A stretch of 64,000 nucleotides of DNA from Chryseobacterium sp. G0201 (GTDB taxonomy: Bacteria > Bacteroidota > Bacteroidia > Flavobacteriales > Weeksellaceae): positions 1,240,001-1,304,000 of the forward strand of contig NZ_CP033917.1 in assembly GCF_003815655.1 (NCBI RefSeq), written 5' to 3'. Below, one piece after another: positions 52,347 through 61,381 of the stretch. Position 1 is the stretch's first letter, and each line of letters begins with the position of its first letter. The notes below the pieces were generated by a model. The model was given only the letters and a program-made list of their open reading frames with translations, was not told the origin of the DNA and ran no database searches. The translations under genes and the position numbers were made by a program.

Positions 52347-54464
52347 TTAATTCAAAAATTTTTCTAAAATATCAACAGCGCACTTTGGAAGGTTCGTTCC
52401 GGGACCGAAGATAAAATCGGCTCCGTTGGCGTACAGGAATTCATAATCCTGTTGCGGAATAACCCCTCCAACAACGATCGTGATGTCATCTGCACCTAAT
52501 TTTTTTAGTTCTTCAACAACTTGTGGAACCAATGTTTTGTGACCTGCAGCCAAAGATGAAACTCCTAAAATATGAATATCATTTTCCACCGCTTGTTTTG
52601 CCACTTCTTCCGGAGTTTGGAATAACGGAGCAACGTCTACGTCAAATCCCATGTCGGCAAATGCTGTTGCAACAACTTTTGCACCTCTATCGTGGCCATC
52701 CTGGCCCATTTTAGCAACCATCAATCTTGGACGACGGCCTTCTTCCTCTTCAAATTTTTGAGTCAGCGCAAGGGCTTTTCCGAAATATTCGTTTTTTCCT
52801 GCATTCATAGCATACACTCCAGAAATTGTTCTAATATTTGCTTTATATCTGCCGAAACTTTCTTCCATTGCATCACTCATTTCGCCCAGTGTTACTCTTC
52901 TGCGGGCTGCTTCGATACACAATGCCAGAAGATTTCCTTTTCCTGTTTTTGCAGATTCTCTTATTTCATTTAAAATCTGCTCAACGGCCTTGGTATCTCG
53001 ATCTGTTTTTATTGAATTTAATCTTTCTATCTGTTTTCTACGAACTTCAGTATTATCAATATCTAAAATTTCAATTTGAGGTTGTTTTAACGAAGATCTG
53101 AATGAGTTTACTCCAATGATAAATTCTTCTCCACTATCAATTTTAGCTTGTTTTTTGGCAGCGGCTTCTTCAATTCTCATTTTCGGAATTCCGGCTTCGA
53201 TGGCTTTTGTCATTCCGCCTTCTTTCTCAACCTCATCAATGTATTTCATTGCTTCTTCGATCATTTGCTGAGTAAGGCTTTCAACTAAATTACTTCCTCC
53301 CATCGGATCTACAACATCGCAAATTCCGCTTTCCTGTTGAAGGATAATTTGAGTATTCCTGGCAATTTTAGCCGAATAATCTGTTGGAAGAGCAATCGCT
53401 TCATCCAAAGCATTCGTATGTAGAGACTGAGTTCCTCCCAACGCTGAAGACAATGCTTCAATCGCCGTTCTTGTGATATTATTAAAAGGTTCCTGTTCGG
53501 TTAAAGACCAACCAGAAGTTTGGGAATGCGTTCTTAATGCTAAAGATTTTGGGTTCTGAGGATTGAATTGCTTCAACAATTCAGCCCAGATATATCTTGC
53601 GGCTCTCATTTTAGCAATTTCCATGAAGTGATTCATCCCGATTGCCCAGAAAAACGATAATCTTGGTGCGAACTCATCAACATTCATTCCTGCTTTTATA
53701 CCTGTTCTAACGTACTCCAAGCCGTCTGCTAAGGTGTAAGCCATTTCTAAAACCGGAGTTGCCCCGGCTTCCTGCATGTGATAGCCTGAAATTGAAATTG
53801 AATTGAACTTAGGAATATTTTGTGCCGTATATTCGAAAATATCAGCGATAATTTTCATGGAAGGTGCAGGTGGATAAATGTAGGTATTTCTCACCATGAA
53901 TTCCTTCAAAATATCATTCTGAATCGTTCCTGAAAGAAGTTCCTGCTTTACACCTTGCTCTTCTGCGGCGACTATATAAAAAGATAAAATCGGAAGGACT
54001 GCCCCGTTCATTGTCATGGAAACCGAGATCTGGTCTAATGGAATTTCATTAAACAATATTTTCATATCCTCAACAGAATCGATCGCAACACCCGCTTTTC
54101 CAACGTCACCAACCACTCTTGAGTGATCGGAATCATAACCCCTGTGTGTTGCCAAATCAAACGCCACGGAAAGTCCTTTTTGACCTGCAGCCAAGTTTCT
54201 TCTGTAAAATGCATTAGATTCTTCTGCCGTAGAAAAACCTGCATACTGACGAACCGTCCAAGGTTTTTGAACATACATCGTAGAATATGGGCCTCTTAAA
54301 TAAGGAGCGATTCCCGGAGAAGTCTCTGTTAAAGCTTTATTCTTAACATCGTCTTTTGTATAAGATGATTTTAATTCTAACCCATCTTTTTCGAATGGAT
54401 AGACTTCAGTTTGTTTTCCTGTTATATTAAATTGAGGAGTTTTATTTTGAACTTCTCTTCTCAT
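52347..54464 (-). CDS. scpA: Methylmalonyl-CoA mutase, large (B12-binding) subunit
   Basis: This 705-residue enzyme isomerises succinyl-CoA and methylmalonyl-CoA with adenosylcobalamin. The catalytic TIM-barrel part starts near residue 50 ([20 protein letters not shown]) and includes [13 protein letters not shown]. The B12 domain covers the last 130 residues with the lower-ligand motif DGHDRGAKV (DxHxxG) and [12 protein letters not shown]. The small non-catalytic subunit gene is not in this window; the large subunit normally pairs with it. The MeaB chaperone gene is at 37450-38433. The pathway serves propionate metabolism and branched-chain amino-acid breakdown. Confidence 0.95.
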   Translation of the reverse strand: MRREVQNKTPQFNITGKQTEVYPFEKDGLELKSSYTKDDVKNKALTETSPGIAPYLRGPYSTMYVQKPWTVRQYAGFSTAEESNAFYRRNLAAGQKGLSVAFDLATHRGYDSDHSRVVGDVGKAGVAIDSVEDMKILFNEIPLDQISVSMTMNGAVLPILSFYIVAAEEQGVKQELLSGTIQNDILKEFMVRNTYIYPPAPSMKIIADIFEYTAQNIPKFNSISISGYHMQEAGATPVLEMAYTLADGLEYVRTGIKAGMNVDEFAPRLSFFWAIGMNHFMEIAKMRAARYIWAELLKQFNPQNPKSLALRTHSQTSGWSLTEQEPFNNITRTAIEALSSALGGTQSLHTNALDEAIALPTDYSAKIARNTQIILQQESGICDVVDPMGGSNLVESLTQQMIEEAMKYIDEVEKEGGMTKAIEAGIPKMRIEEAAAKKQAKIDSGEEFIIGVNSFRSSLKQPQIEILDIDNTEVRRKQIERLNSIKTDRDTKAVEQILNEIRESAKTGKGNLLALCIEAARRRVTLGEMSDAMEESFGRYKANIRTISGVYAMNAGKNEYFGKALALTQKFEEEEGRRPRLMVAKMGQDGHDRGAKVVATAFADMGFDVDVAPLFQTPEEVAKQAVENDIHILGVSSLAAGHKTLVPQVVEELKKLGADDITIVVGGVIPQQDYEFLYANGADFIFGPGTNLPKCAVDILEKFLN

Positions 54465-54578
54465 ACTTTAAGATTTATTAGATGCCTAAAATTACACATT
54501 TTTGAAATAATAAAATTTAATTGCTAAGTTCATTTTTAAAGTAGCAATTATCTTCATTTAAAAATCAATTCTGATTTG

Positions 54579-54586
54579 TATTTTTG
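54579..54586 (+). promoter_or_regulatory. -7 box of the 54605 gene
   Basis: TATTTTTG matches TAnnTTTG, 18 bases before the ATG. A clear -33 element is not seen. Confidence 0.45.
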
Positions 54587-54604
54587 CTTCTTCAAAAATA
54601 GAAA

Positions 54605-55423
54605 ATGAAAAACATATTACTTTTTATATTCATTATAAGTATTTACAGCTTTACCTATGCTCAAGAAACTATTAATTTTGAATTTAGCTATCCTGAAAAT
54701 TCTAATTTCATTGTAGAACAACACACCGATACATTTGGTACAATGAAAATCACAGGAACTCCCAAAGAAATAGAAGGTTTAAAAAAGGTAGGATATAATT
54801 CCAACAGAAAACTGAAATATCTGATGACTTTCACATCAAATTATGAGACTGGAAAAAGAACTGAAGAATCTTTCCCTTTTAGTTTTTATTATGCTAATAT
54901 CGCACTTGATATAGATAGTGATGGTAAAAAGCAACAAAAAGAAACAGGTTTTCCTTCTGTAATTTTAAAAGGAAACATTATTGCAGGAAAACCAAGACTT
55001 ACTCAACCTGCAAACACAGGTTCTTCTGAACATGATAAATTTATAAATGCATTACCTAAATATTTTGAAATAGATTTCCCCAAGGTTAGTGGTATGAAAA
55101 TAGGAGATTCATTTATTACAAAACGAATTACAGAAAATAAAAGTTCCGAATTTTCTTTTTTCGGAGATTTAAAATATACTTTAACTAAAATTGAGGGTGC
55201 ACTTGCTTATTTTTCAATAGAAATAATTGTTAAAAGCGATGCAAATTCACATATCAAATCTTCCGGAAAAGGTAAAGGTGAAATGATATACAATTTCAAA
55301 GAAAAATTTATTCAATTTGAAAAAATGACAACAACATTGGATAGTGAACAAGATAACAAAACCTTTAAAATAGCAGCTCACAATACTATTATATCTTCTT
55401 ATGAACTGAAAATCCAAAAATAA
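54605..55423 (+). CDS. Exported protein of unknown function
   Basis: The 272-residue product has a signal peptide (NILLFIFIISIYSFTYAQ). The mature protein is beta-rich (TINFEFSYPENSNFIVEQHT, SNRKLKYLMTFTSNYETGKR) with DIDSDGKKQQ as a possible calcium-like loop and many polar residues. It contains no domain I recognise and no sorting tail, so a periplasmic location is likely. It is divergent from the mutase gene and convergent with the prolyl oligopeptidase gene. Confidence 0.72.
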   Translation: MKNILLFIFIISIYSFTYAQETINFEFSYPENSNFIVEQHTDTFGTMKITGTPKEIEGLKKVGYNSNRKLKYLMTFTSNYETGKRTEESFPFSFYYANIALDIDSDGKKQQKETGFPSVILKGNIIAGKPRLTQPANTGSSEHDKFINALPKYFEIDFPKVSGMKIGDSFITKRITENKSSEFSFFGDLKYTLTKIEGALAYFSIEIIVKSDANSHIKSSGKGKGEMIYNFKEKFIQFEKMTTTLDSEQDNKTFKIAAHNTIISSYELKIQK

Positions 55424-55425
55424 AA

Positions 55426-55470
55426 AATCTTGTCAAGATTTACTCCTGACAAGATTATCATTATTTTTTT
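55426..55470 (+). terminator. Terminator between convergent genes
   Basis: Perfect 10-bp arms AATCTTGTCA/TGACAAGATT with an 11-base loop are followed by ATCATTATTTTTTT on the plus strand. Confidence 0.85.
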
Positions 55471-55496
55471 CTAAAGGAAAGTCTTTTAAACTTAGC

Positions 55497-57608
55497 CTAT
55501 TTTACTAATTGCTTAATTCCCATTTCATACAAAGCGAAAGAAAGCAAATCTGCATTTTCACCAATTATCTGGTCAGTTGCTCTTCCTGCTCCGTGACCTG
55601 CATTTTTTTCAATTCTTAATAAAACAGGATGATCACAGCTTTGTTTTTCCTGTAATTCTGCACCGAATTTGAATGAATGCGCAGGAACAACCCTGTCGTC
55701 ATGATCACTTGTGATAATCATGGTTGATGGATAGCAGGTTTTTACTTTCACATTATGAACCGGAGAATACGATTTTAAATACTCAAACATTTCTTTGCTG
55801 TCTTCTGCCGTTCCGTAATCGTATGACCAACCTGCTCCAGCCGTAAATTTGTTGTATCTCAACATATCCAAAACACCAACTCCGGGGAAAGCAACTCTCG
55901 CCAAATCGGGACGCATTGTCATTGTCGCTCCGACCAATAAACCTCCATTTGATCTTCCTGAAAGTGCCATAAATTCTTTTGAAGTGTAGCCTTTTGCCTG
56001 TAAATATTCTCCAGCAGCGATGAAATCCTCAAATACATTTTTCTTTTGCTGTTTTGTACCTGCATCGTGCCATTTTTTTCCATATTCTCCACCACCACGG
56101 ATGTTAGGAACTGCATAAATTCCACCGTTTTCCATCCAGATTGCATTAACTACAGAAAACCCAGGCTGCAGGCTGATGTTGAATCCTCCATAAGAATATA
56201 AGATCGTAGGATTTTTTCCATCAAGCTTTGTTCCTTTTTTATAATTAATCATCATAGGAACTTTTGTTCCGTCTTTTGAGGTATAGAAAACTTGTTCCGA
56301 AACATAATCTTCAGGATTAAATTTCACTTTTGGCTTTTGGTATACTTCTGATTTTCCGGAATCTGCATTAAATTTATAAATGGTTCCCGGAGTAGTGTAA
56401 TTTCCAAAAGAGAAATACAATTCTTTCTCCGTTTTCTTTCCGCCAAAACCATTAACCGTTCCTTTTCCCGGAAGAGTAATCTCCCGGATCAGTTTTCCTG
56501 TTTTGTCATATTGCTTCACCTGATCAATAGCATCGATCATATAGGTTGCGAAGAAATATCCACCTGCAGAATTAACTCCAAGAACATTTTCAGTTTCGGG
56601 AATTACATTTTTCCAAGTTTCAGGAGCAGGGTTTTTGATCGTTGTTTTTACCAAACGCATGTTGGGAGCATCTTTATCCGTAGAAATAAAGATATCATCT
56701 CCGTCTGTATCTACAATATTTACATTGATATCAAATCCTTTATTGATCTGAACAAAATCGCCGCCTTTTTTAAGGTCTTTTATGTATAATTCGTTTCCAT
56801 TGGTCGCATTTGCCGCAGAAATAACCAAATATCTTTGATCTTCCGTCACATAGGCTCCCAAATATCTTCTAGGCGTTTTTTCACCCCCAAAGATCAATTG
56901 ATCTTCAGACTGCTTTGTTCCTAATTTATGGAAATATACTTTATGCTTATCCGTCATTCCGGAAAGTACAGTTCCTTCTTTCGGTTTATTATAGCTTGAA
57001 TAATAGAAACCTTCATCGCCCAACCAAGAAATTCCGCTGAATTTTACATCAACTAAAGTCTCATCGATCTGCTTTTTTGTAATGGCATCAATGATAATGA
57101 TTTTGTTCCAGTCGCTTCCGCCTTCAGAAATAGAATATCCGGCTAAAGTTCCTTTTTTATTGAATGATAACTGAGCTAAAGAAGTTGTTCCTTTCTCTGA
57201 AAATTTATTAGGATCCAAGAAAACTTCGGTCGCTTTTGTTTTATTATTTGTTCTGTAATAAACTGACTGAGCCTGTAGACCGTCATTTTTAGAATAATAT
57301 GTATAATCACCTTCTTTAAATGGAGCTGAAATTTTTTCGTAATTCCAGATCTCTTTCAATTGATTCTTGATTTGATCTCTGAAAGGGATTTTTGAAAGAT
57401 AGCTTTGAGTAAAATCCACCTCTTCATCAACCCATTTTTTGGTAGCGTCAGAGTCATTTTCCAGGTCTCTGAAAGGATCTGCCACCGCAGTTCCGAAATA
57501 AGTATCTGTCTGATTACCTTTTAATGCTTTAGGATAATTCATTTTTTGAGAATAAAATGTTGCTGAAAACAAAACTCCAGCTGTTAATAAGATAGGTTTA
57601 AAATTCAT
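55497..57608 (-). CDS. Prolyl oligopeptidase family serine peptidase (S9A)
   Basis: About 703 residues with a signal peptide (PILLTAGVLFSATFYSQ). It has the two-domain S9A layout: a seven-bladed propeller (about 70-420) and an alpha/beta hydrolase domain. Catalytic elements are FMALSGRSNGGLLVGATMTM (nucleophile in GRSNGG), the acid in ITSDHDDRVVPAHSFKFG and the histidine in IEKNAGHGAGRATDQ. It cleaves short peptides after proline and would be periplasmic. The ATG at 57608 gives the signal peptide; a TTG start six codons upstream is less likely. Upstream lies a strongly folded non-coding stretch. Confidence 0.93.
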   Translation of the reverse strand: MNFKPILLTAGVLFSATFYSQKMNYPKALKGNQTDTYFGTAVADPFRDLENDSDATKKWVDEEVDFTQSYLSKIPFRDQIKNQLKEIWNYEKISAPFKEGDYTYYSKNDGLQAQSVYYRTNNKTKATEVFLDPNKFSEKGTTSLAQLSFNKKGTLAGYSISEGGSDWNKIIIIDAITKKQIDETLVDVKFSGISWLGDEGFYYSSYNKPKEGTVLSGMTDKHKVYFHKLGTKQSEDQLIFGGEKTPRRYLGAYVTEDQRYLVISAANATNGNELYIKDLKKGGDFVQINKGFDINVNIVDTDGDDIFISTDKDAPNMRLVKTTIKNPAPETWKNVIPETENVLGVNSAGGYFFATYMIDAIDQVKQYDKTGKLIREITLPGKGTVNGFGGKKTEKELYFSFGNYTTPGTIYKFNADSGKSEVYQKPKVKFNPEDYVSEQVFYTSKDGTKVPMMINYKKGTKLDGKNPTILYSYGGFNISLQPGFSVVNAIWMENGGIYAVPNIRGGGEYGKKWHDAGTKQQKKNVFEDFIAAGEYLQAKGYTSKEFMALSGRSNGGLLVGATMTMRPDLARVAFPGVGVLDMLRYNKFTAGAGWSYDYGTAEDSKEMFEYLKSYSPVHNVKVKTCYPSTMIITSDHDDRVVPAHSFKFGAELQEKQSCDHPVLLRIEKNAGHGAGRATDQIIGENADLLSFALYEMGIKQLVK

Positions 57609-57672
57609 TTCGAACGATTTTCTCAAAAATACGCAATCTGCTTTAAATAAAAAAAGTTGTTTTGTTTAAATC

Positions 57673-57844
57673 AACTTGCGGGAAACAAAATACTTTCTCC
57701 GGAAGTCTCCAACAAGTTGCAGGATGCCTCCGTATGTCTCCGGAAGCTTAAAACAAGTATGTTTGTAACCTTTGTAAAACGTATTTTGTTTGCCGCAATG
57801 TTGTTTGTGACTTCTGTAATCCGTCGGAGGTCACAAACATACCT
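57673..57844. repeat. Highly folded intergenic element
   Basis: Between 57627 and 57918 lie several overlapping inverted repeats. TGCGGGAAACAAAATAC (57677-57693) pairs with 57781-57797 with one mismatch. AAGTATGTTTGTAACCT (57755-57771) pairs with 57828-57844 with two. GTTTGTGAC (57803-57811) pairs exactly with 57830-57838. A direct repeat TCTCCGGAAG occurs at 57696 and 57737. The folds compete with each other. No gene is credible here. It lies in the leader side of the prolyl oligopeptidase gene and after the terminator of the previous gene. A mobile-element derived repeat or a structured RNA are both possible. Confidence 0.65.
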
Positions 57845-57873
57845 GTTGCAGGTTTTGGAAATTATTACTAACA

Positions 57874-57901
57874 AAAAAAGCAGCCGAAACCGACTGCTTT
57901 T
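57874..57901 (-). terminator. Terminator after the 57919 gene
   Basis: Arms AAAGCAG/CTGCTTT with extra pairs inside are followed on the minus strand by TTTTTGTT. Confidence 0.8.
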
Positions 57902-57918
57902 GTATTATAATTGAATGA

Positions 57919-58596
57919 TTATTTCCCGGAATTGATATTCTTAAAATAAAAATTATTCAGTTTCCATAAGAGTTCCTGAGGGCCTCCGTTCCAATAAAAA
58001 ACGTCACTTCCTTTATATATCTGGTATAAATTAAACTTCTCTGAAAGTGAAATCTCTTTATCTGCATTCACAAGCTCATTCGTTAAATTTTTCAGATATC
58101 CTTTTAATTCTTTAGCACTGATCTTTTTTACATTTTTAAGATCTATGATTGTAACTTTCGAAGGAACTTTGATCATTACATCATAAAAAACCTCAGAAAT
58201 ATCCTGACTCTGAGAGTAGTCATTTCTCATCGTCTCCATATTTTTTATCGTATAAGTGGCTGTTTTGTATCTGTCAAATAATGCAGCAAAATAGTTTTTG
58301 GCATCCTGACGGCATTCTTCACCTATCTTTTCGGGAAATCCTGAAAGAAAAAGATTCGTTAAACCTTTCAATTCTTCTTGGTAGGCCATTTCCACATCAT
58401 TTTTATAGATCCCCTCTTCACCCACAAAATTTTTAAGATATGTATTGAGGCTATTTAAAGCATTATCATCATGCTTCACAAAAGTATCAAAGTATAATCC
58501 GAATACTTTATTAGGCTTTAAAACAGTTGATTGCGCGCTTAGGTTTTTGACACAAAATATTAGCAGTAAAAACAGCATACCTTTAATTCGTCCCAT
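57919..58596 (-). CDS. Exported protein of unknown function
   Basis: The 225-residue protein has a signal peptide (KGMLFLLLIFCVKNLSAQ). The mature part is helical and charged (TFVKHDDNALNSLNTYLKNF, EIGEECRQDAKNYFAALFDR) without any recognised domain or sorting tail. It is probably periplasmic or surface-exposed. It has its own terminator and lies 93 bp downstream of prfA on the same strand. No function is assigned. Confidence 0.7.
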   Translation of the reverse strand: MGRIKGMLFLLLIFCVKNLSAQSTVLKPNKVFGLYFDTFVKHDDNALNSLNTYLKNFVGEEGIYKNDVEMAYQEELKGLTNLFLSGFPEKIGEECRQDAKNYFAALFDRYKTATYTIKNMETMRNDYSQSQDISEVFYDVMIKVPSKVTIIDLKNVKKISAKELKGYLKNLTNELVNADKEISLSEKFNLYQIYKGSDVFYWNGGPQELLWKLNNFYFKNINSGK

Positions 58597-58641
58597 AATG
58601 TTTAATTAATTATTTTTGAAATTTTCATAGTTTTTATGCCC

Positions 58642-58670
58642 AAAAAAAAGCTCTTGATTCACAAGAGCTT
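58642..58670 (-). terminator. prfA terminator
   Basis: Perfect 9-bp arms AAGCTCTTG/CAAGAGCTT with a 4-base loop, followed on the minus strand by TTTTTTGGGC. Confidence 0.88.
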
Positions 58671-58689
58671 GATTTATTTTATTTTCGTA

Positions 58690-59775
58690 TTAGTAATTTT
58701 CTTCTTCACCTTTCATCTTCTCGGCATTTTCTGCCATGATCACGGCGTCGATCATTTCAGAGATATCACCATTCATATAGGCATCAAGATTATACATCGA
58801 TTTGTTGATTCTATGATCGGTAACTCTTCCTTGAGGATAGTTGTAGGTCTTGATCTTTGCAGAACGGTCACCTGTAGAAACCATCGATTTACGTTGTGCA
58901 GCAATATCTCCGACAGATTTCTGTACTTCGATATCATATAATTTGGTACGAAGCATTTCCATCGCCAATTCTCTGTTTGCCAACTGAGAACGTGCCTGCT
59001 GACATACAACTACCATTCCTGAAGGTTTGTGGGTCAACTGTACTTTGGTTTCAACCTTGTTTACGTTTTGTCCACCCGCTCCACCTGAACGGGAAGTCTG
59101 CATTTCGATATCTGCAGGATTTAATTCAAAATCGATTTCTTCAGCTTCCGGTAAAACGGCAACGGTAATTGCAGAAGTATGCACTCTACCTTGAGATTCT
59201 GTCTCAGGAACACGTTGTACACGGTGAACGCCGGACTCAAATTTCATGATTCCATAAACACCGTCTCCTTCAATCTTTAAAATGAGTTCTTTATAACCTT
59301 TTGCAGCTTCACTAGAATCTGTTATTTCATGCTTCCACCCTTTAGTCTTAAAGAACATTGCATAGGCTCTGTAAACATCTTCCACGAAAATAGCAGCTTC
59401 ATCTCCACCGGTTCCGGCACGAAGTTCTACGATTACGTTTTTATCATCGGTTGGATCTTTAGGAATCAAAAGTACTTTCAATTCTTCTTCCAAACCTGGA
59501 AGTTTACCCTGAGCTTCTACTTTTTCTTCTTTAGCCATATCGACCAAGTCTCTGTCTGACCCGTCAGCGATGATTTCCTCAGATTCTGCAATATTATCTA
59601 AAGCGTTTTTATACTGATCGTAAACTCTTACAATTTTTCCTAAATCGCTGTATTCTTTATTTAATGAAGAATATTTTTTTTGATCTGAAATGATATCAGG
59701 CTGTATAATAAGGTCTGCTACCTCATTATATCTTTGTTTTATAGCTTCTAATTTTGGAATTAACGACTTAGACAT
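58690..59775 (-). CDS. prfA: Peptide chain release factor 1
   Basis: The 361-residue protein has all RF1 features: GGQ catalytic motif ([20 protein letters not shown]), the codon-recognition loop with PxT ([20 protein letters not shown], here P-E-T where E. coli has P-A-T) and the C-terminal [20 protein letters not shown] block. It recognises UAG and UAA stop codons. The PxT motif identifies RF1 rather than RF2 (SPF). It has a good promoter (59795-59825) and terminator and appears monocistronic. Confidence 0.97.
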   Translation of the reverse strand: MSKSLIPKLEAIKQRYNEVADLIIQPDIISDQKKYSSLNKEYSDLGKIVRVYDQYKNALDNIAESEEIIADGSDRDLVDMAKEEKVEAQGKLPGLEEELKVLLIPKDPTDDKNVIVELRAGTGGDEAAIFVEDVYRAYAMFFKTKGWKHEITDSSEAAKGYKELILKIEGDGVYGIMKFESGVHRVQRVPETESQGRVHTSAITVAVLPEAEEIDFELNPADIEMQTSRSGGAGGQNVNKVETKVQLTHKPSGMVVVCQQARSQLANRELAMEMLRTKLYDIEVQKSVGDIAAQRKSMVSTGDRSAKIKTYNYPQGRVTDHRINKSMYNLDAYMNGDISEMIDAVIMAENAEKMKGEEENY

Positions 59776-59794
59776 TGTAGAAATTTTGTGGATG

Positions 59795-59825
59795 CAAAGA
59801 TAAGAATTATTAATTCAATACTCAA
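59795..59825 (-). promoter_or_regulatory. prfA promoter
   Basis: On the minus strand TTG (59823-59825) and TATCTTTG (59795-59802) are separated by 20 bases, matching the Bacteroidetes -33/-7 consensus. The ATG follows 19 bases after the -7 box. Confidence 0.7.
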
Positions 59826-59936
59826 TAGTCTTTGGATAAACTGTAACTATTTGATATTTATTATTTTGTCTATAGATAGATATTTTCTTTTTCGGATTTT
59901 AAAATAATGCACATATATTTTTATTTAAGTCTTTTT

Positions 59937-59968
59937 GTCTTGAAACAAAAGAACGAAAAATTCAAGAC
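59937..59968. repeat. Short inverted repeat GTCTTGAA..TTCAAGAC
   Basis: Perfect 8-bp arms enclose ACAAAAGAACGAAAAA. No T-run follows on the minus strand, so it is not a standard terminator for the permease gene. Its style resembles dispersed palindromes of flavobacteria. Confidence 0.5.
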
Positions 59969-59987
59969 TGGAAATTTTGACTAAAAA

Positions 59988-61289
59988 TTATTCAGAAATA
60001 TTTTTAGAAAGTTTTTTATCAATCAAATACAGAACAATTCCTAAGGCTATTATGCCTAATCCGATAAGACTTTCTTTAGGATTATGAATCAACGTAAAAT
60101 ATAAAATATAGAGACTGAATAACATAAAAACACTCGGAAAAATATAGAATAAATTGGATTTGAATATTTTCCTGTCACTCTTTTTAAGAAAGAAAACTGT
60201 AGAAATTGCCAATGTTGCAAACAATTGAAGAATAAACGAGGTATAGACAAAAATTTCTTTAAAACTTCCTGTCAGAATAATCAAAGTCGCGATAACTGCA
60301 TGCGCAAAAATTGCCCGAACCGGGATTCCTTTTTTGTTATTGACTGATAAAGATTTCCATAATCGGTTTTCTTTCGCAAAAGCCTGCGTCAATCTCGAAC
60401 CTACCCATAAATAACCACTGATCGTAGCGACCAATTGTAAGGCAATAAAAACATTTACTATTTTTCCAAAAGAATGACCAAGCATATTATTTGCTGCTTC
60501 CCTCATTACATCTTCTTTTCCTGCCAATTGGTGGATCGGAGCATGTTTCAACATAATGTAATTGATCAAAATATAGCAAACCGTTACGAAAACTGTTCCT
60601 ACGATCAATGCTTTGGGAAGATTTTTTTGAACATCTTTAATTTCTCCTGCAATGTATGAGGCAGAGTTCCAACCTGTATATGAATAGGTTACGAAAACCA
60701 AAGAGGTTGCAAAGGCAGGAAGCATCATTTCGTCTTTCCAGCTATCTGTAAAACTTAGACTATTTCCAATTTGGGGTTCAGAAAGGACAACACCTAAAAT
60801 GATCAAAACAATGATAAAAGCAATTTTTATAAACGTAAAAAAGTTATGAAACCGACTTGAAGCTTTTAAACTAAATGATAAAGACAGCGCCACCAAAAAG
60901 ATGACGACAACCGAAAACCAGGTTCCAAAAGTAAAATCAAAGGCCGAAAGATATTTTGACATTGCCAAAGCCGCCAAAGCTACAGGCGAAGAAAAGCCGA
61001 TTATCAAAGAGATCCAGCTCACCAAATAGCCTAAAAGTGGATGATATGTTTCTTTAAGATAAATAAAGTCTCCACCATTTCCTTTAAAATGAGATCCCAA
61101 TTCTGCATAACAGAACGCTCCAAATAGAGCCAATACCCCACCAATCATCCAAAGCAAAAAAATACTATACGTATTGGTAACATCTACCAGCTGGAAACCT
61201 AAGGTCGTAAAAATCCCCGTCCCGATCATATTGGATACAACGATGGCGACTGCTGTTTTCCAGCCTATTTGATGTGAAGTAGTGCTCAT
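59988..61289 (-). CDS. Amino-acid permease (APC superfamily)
   Basis: The 433-residue protein has about 12 hydrophobic segments. The N-terminal GWKTAVAIVVSNMIGTGIFT carries the GTGIF-type helix-break motif of APC transporters. Further family features are FCYAELGSHFKGNGGDFIYL and YSYTGWNSASYIAGEIKDVQ. It would import an amino acid through the cytoplasmic membrane. It lies 92 bp downstream of the TonB-dependent receptor gene on the same strand, and the SAM riboswitch upstream of that receptor could therefore also control it if transcription reads through. Methionine or a related sulfur amino acid is a reasonable guess, but the sequence alone does not show substrate. Confidence 0.88.
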   Translation of the reverse strand: MSTTSHQIGWKTAVAIVVSNMIGTGIFTTLGFQLVDVTNTYSIFLLWMIGGVLALFGAFCYAELGSHFKGNGGDFIYLKETYHPLLGYLVSWISLIIGFSSPVALAALAMSKYLSAFDFTFGTWFSVVVIFLVALSLSFSLKASSRFHNFFTFIKIAFIIVLIILGVVLSEPQIGNSLSFTDSWKDEMMLPAFATSLVFVTYSYTGWNSASYIAGEIKDVQKNLPKALIVGTVFVTVCYILINYIMLKHAPIHQLAGKEDVMREAANNMLGHSFGKIVNVFIALQLVATISGYLWVGSRLTQAFAKENRLWKSLSVNNKKGIPVRAIFAHAVIATLIILTGSFKEIFVYTSFILQLFATLAISTVFFLKKSDRKIFKSNLFYIFPSVFMLFSLYILYFTLIHNPKESLIGLGIIALGIVLYLIDKKLSKNISE

Positions 61290-61381
61290 TTTATATAGAC
61301 TTTAAGAACATAGAGTAAAGAAAAAAGACGTGAAATTGGGTCAATATATCTTTTACAGTTTCATTTATATTCTTCATTTAA

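Noticed and set aside
57673..57844. Integron attC site or retron RNA
   Set aside because: No paired core sites in the attC arrangement, no integrase or reverse transcriptase gene nearby.
57657..57914. 85-codon plus-strand open frame in the gap upstream of the prolyl oligopeptidase
   Set aside because: It runs through the nested inverted repeats and the terminator of the neighbouring gene and has no protein-like composition.
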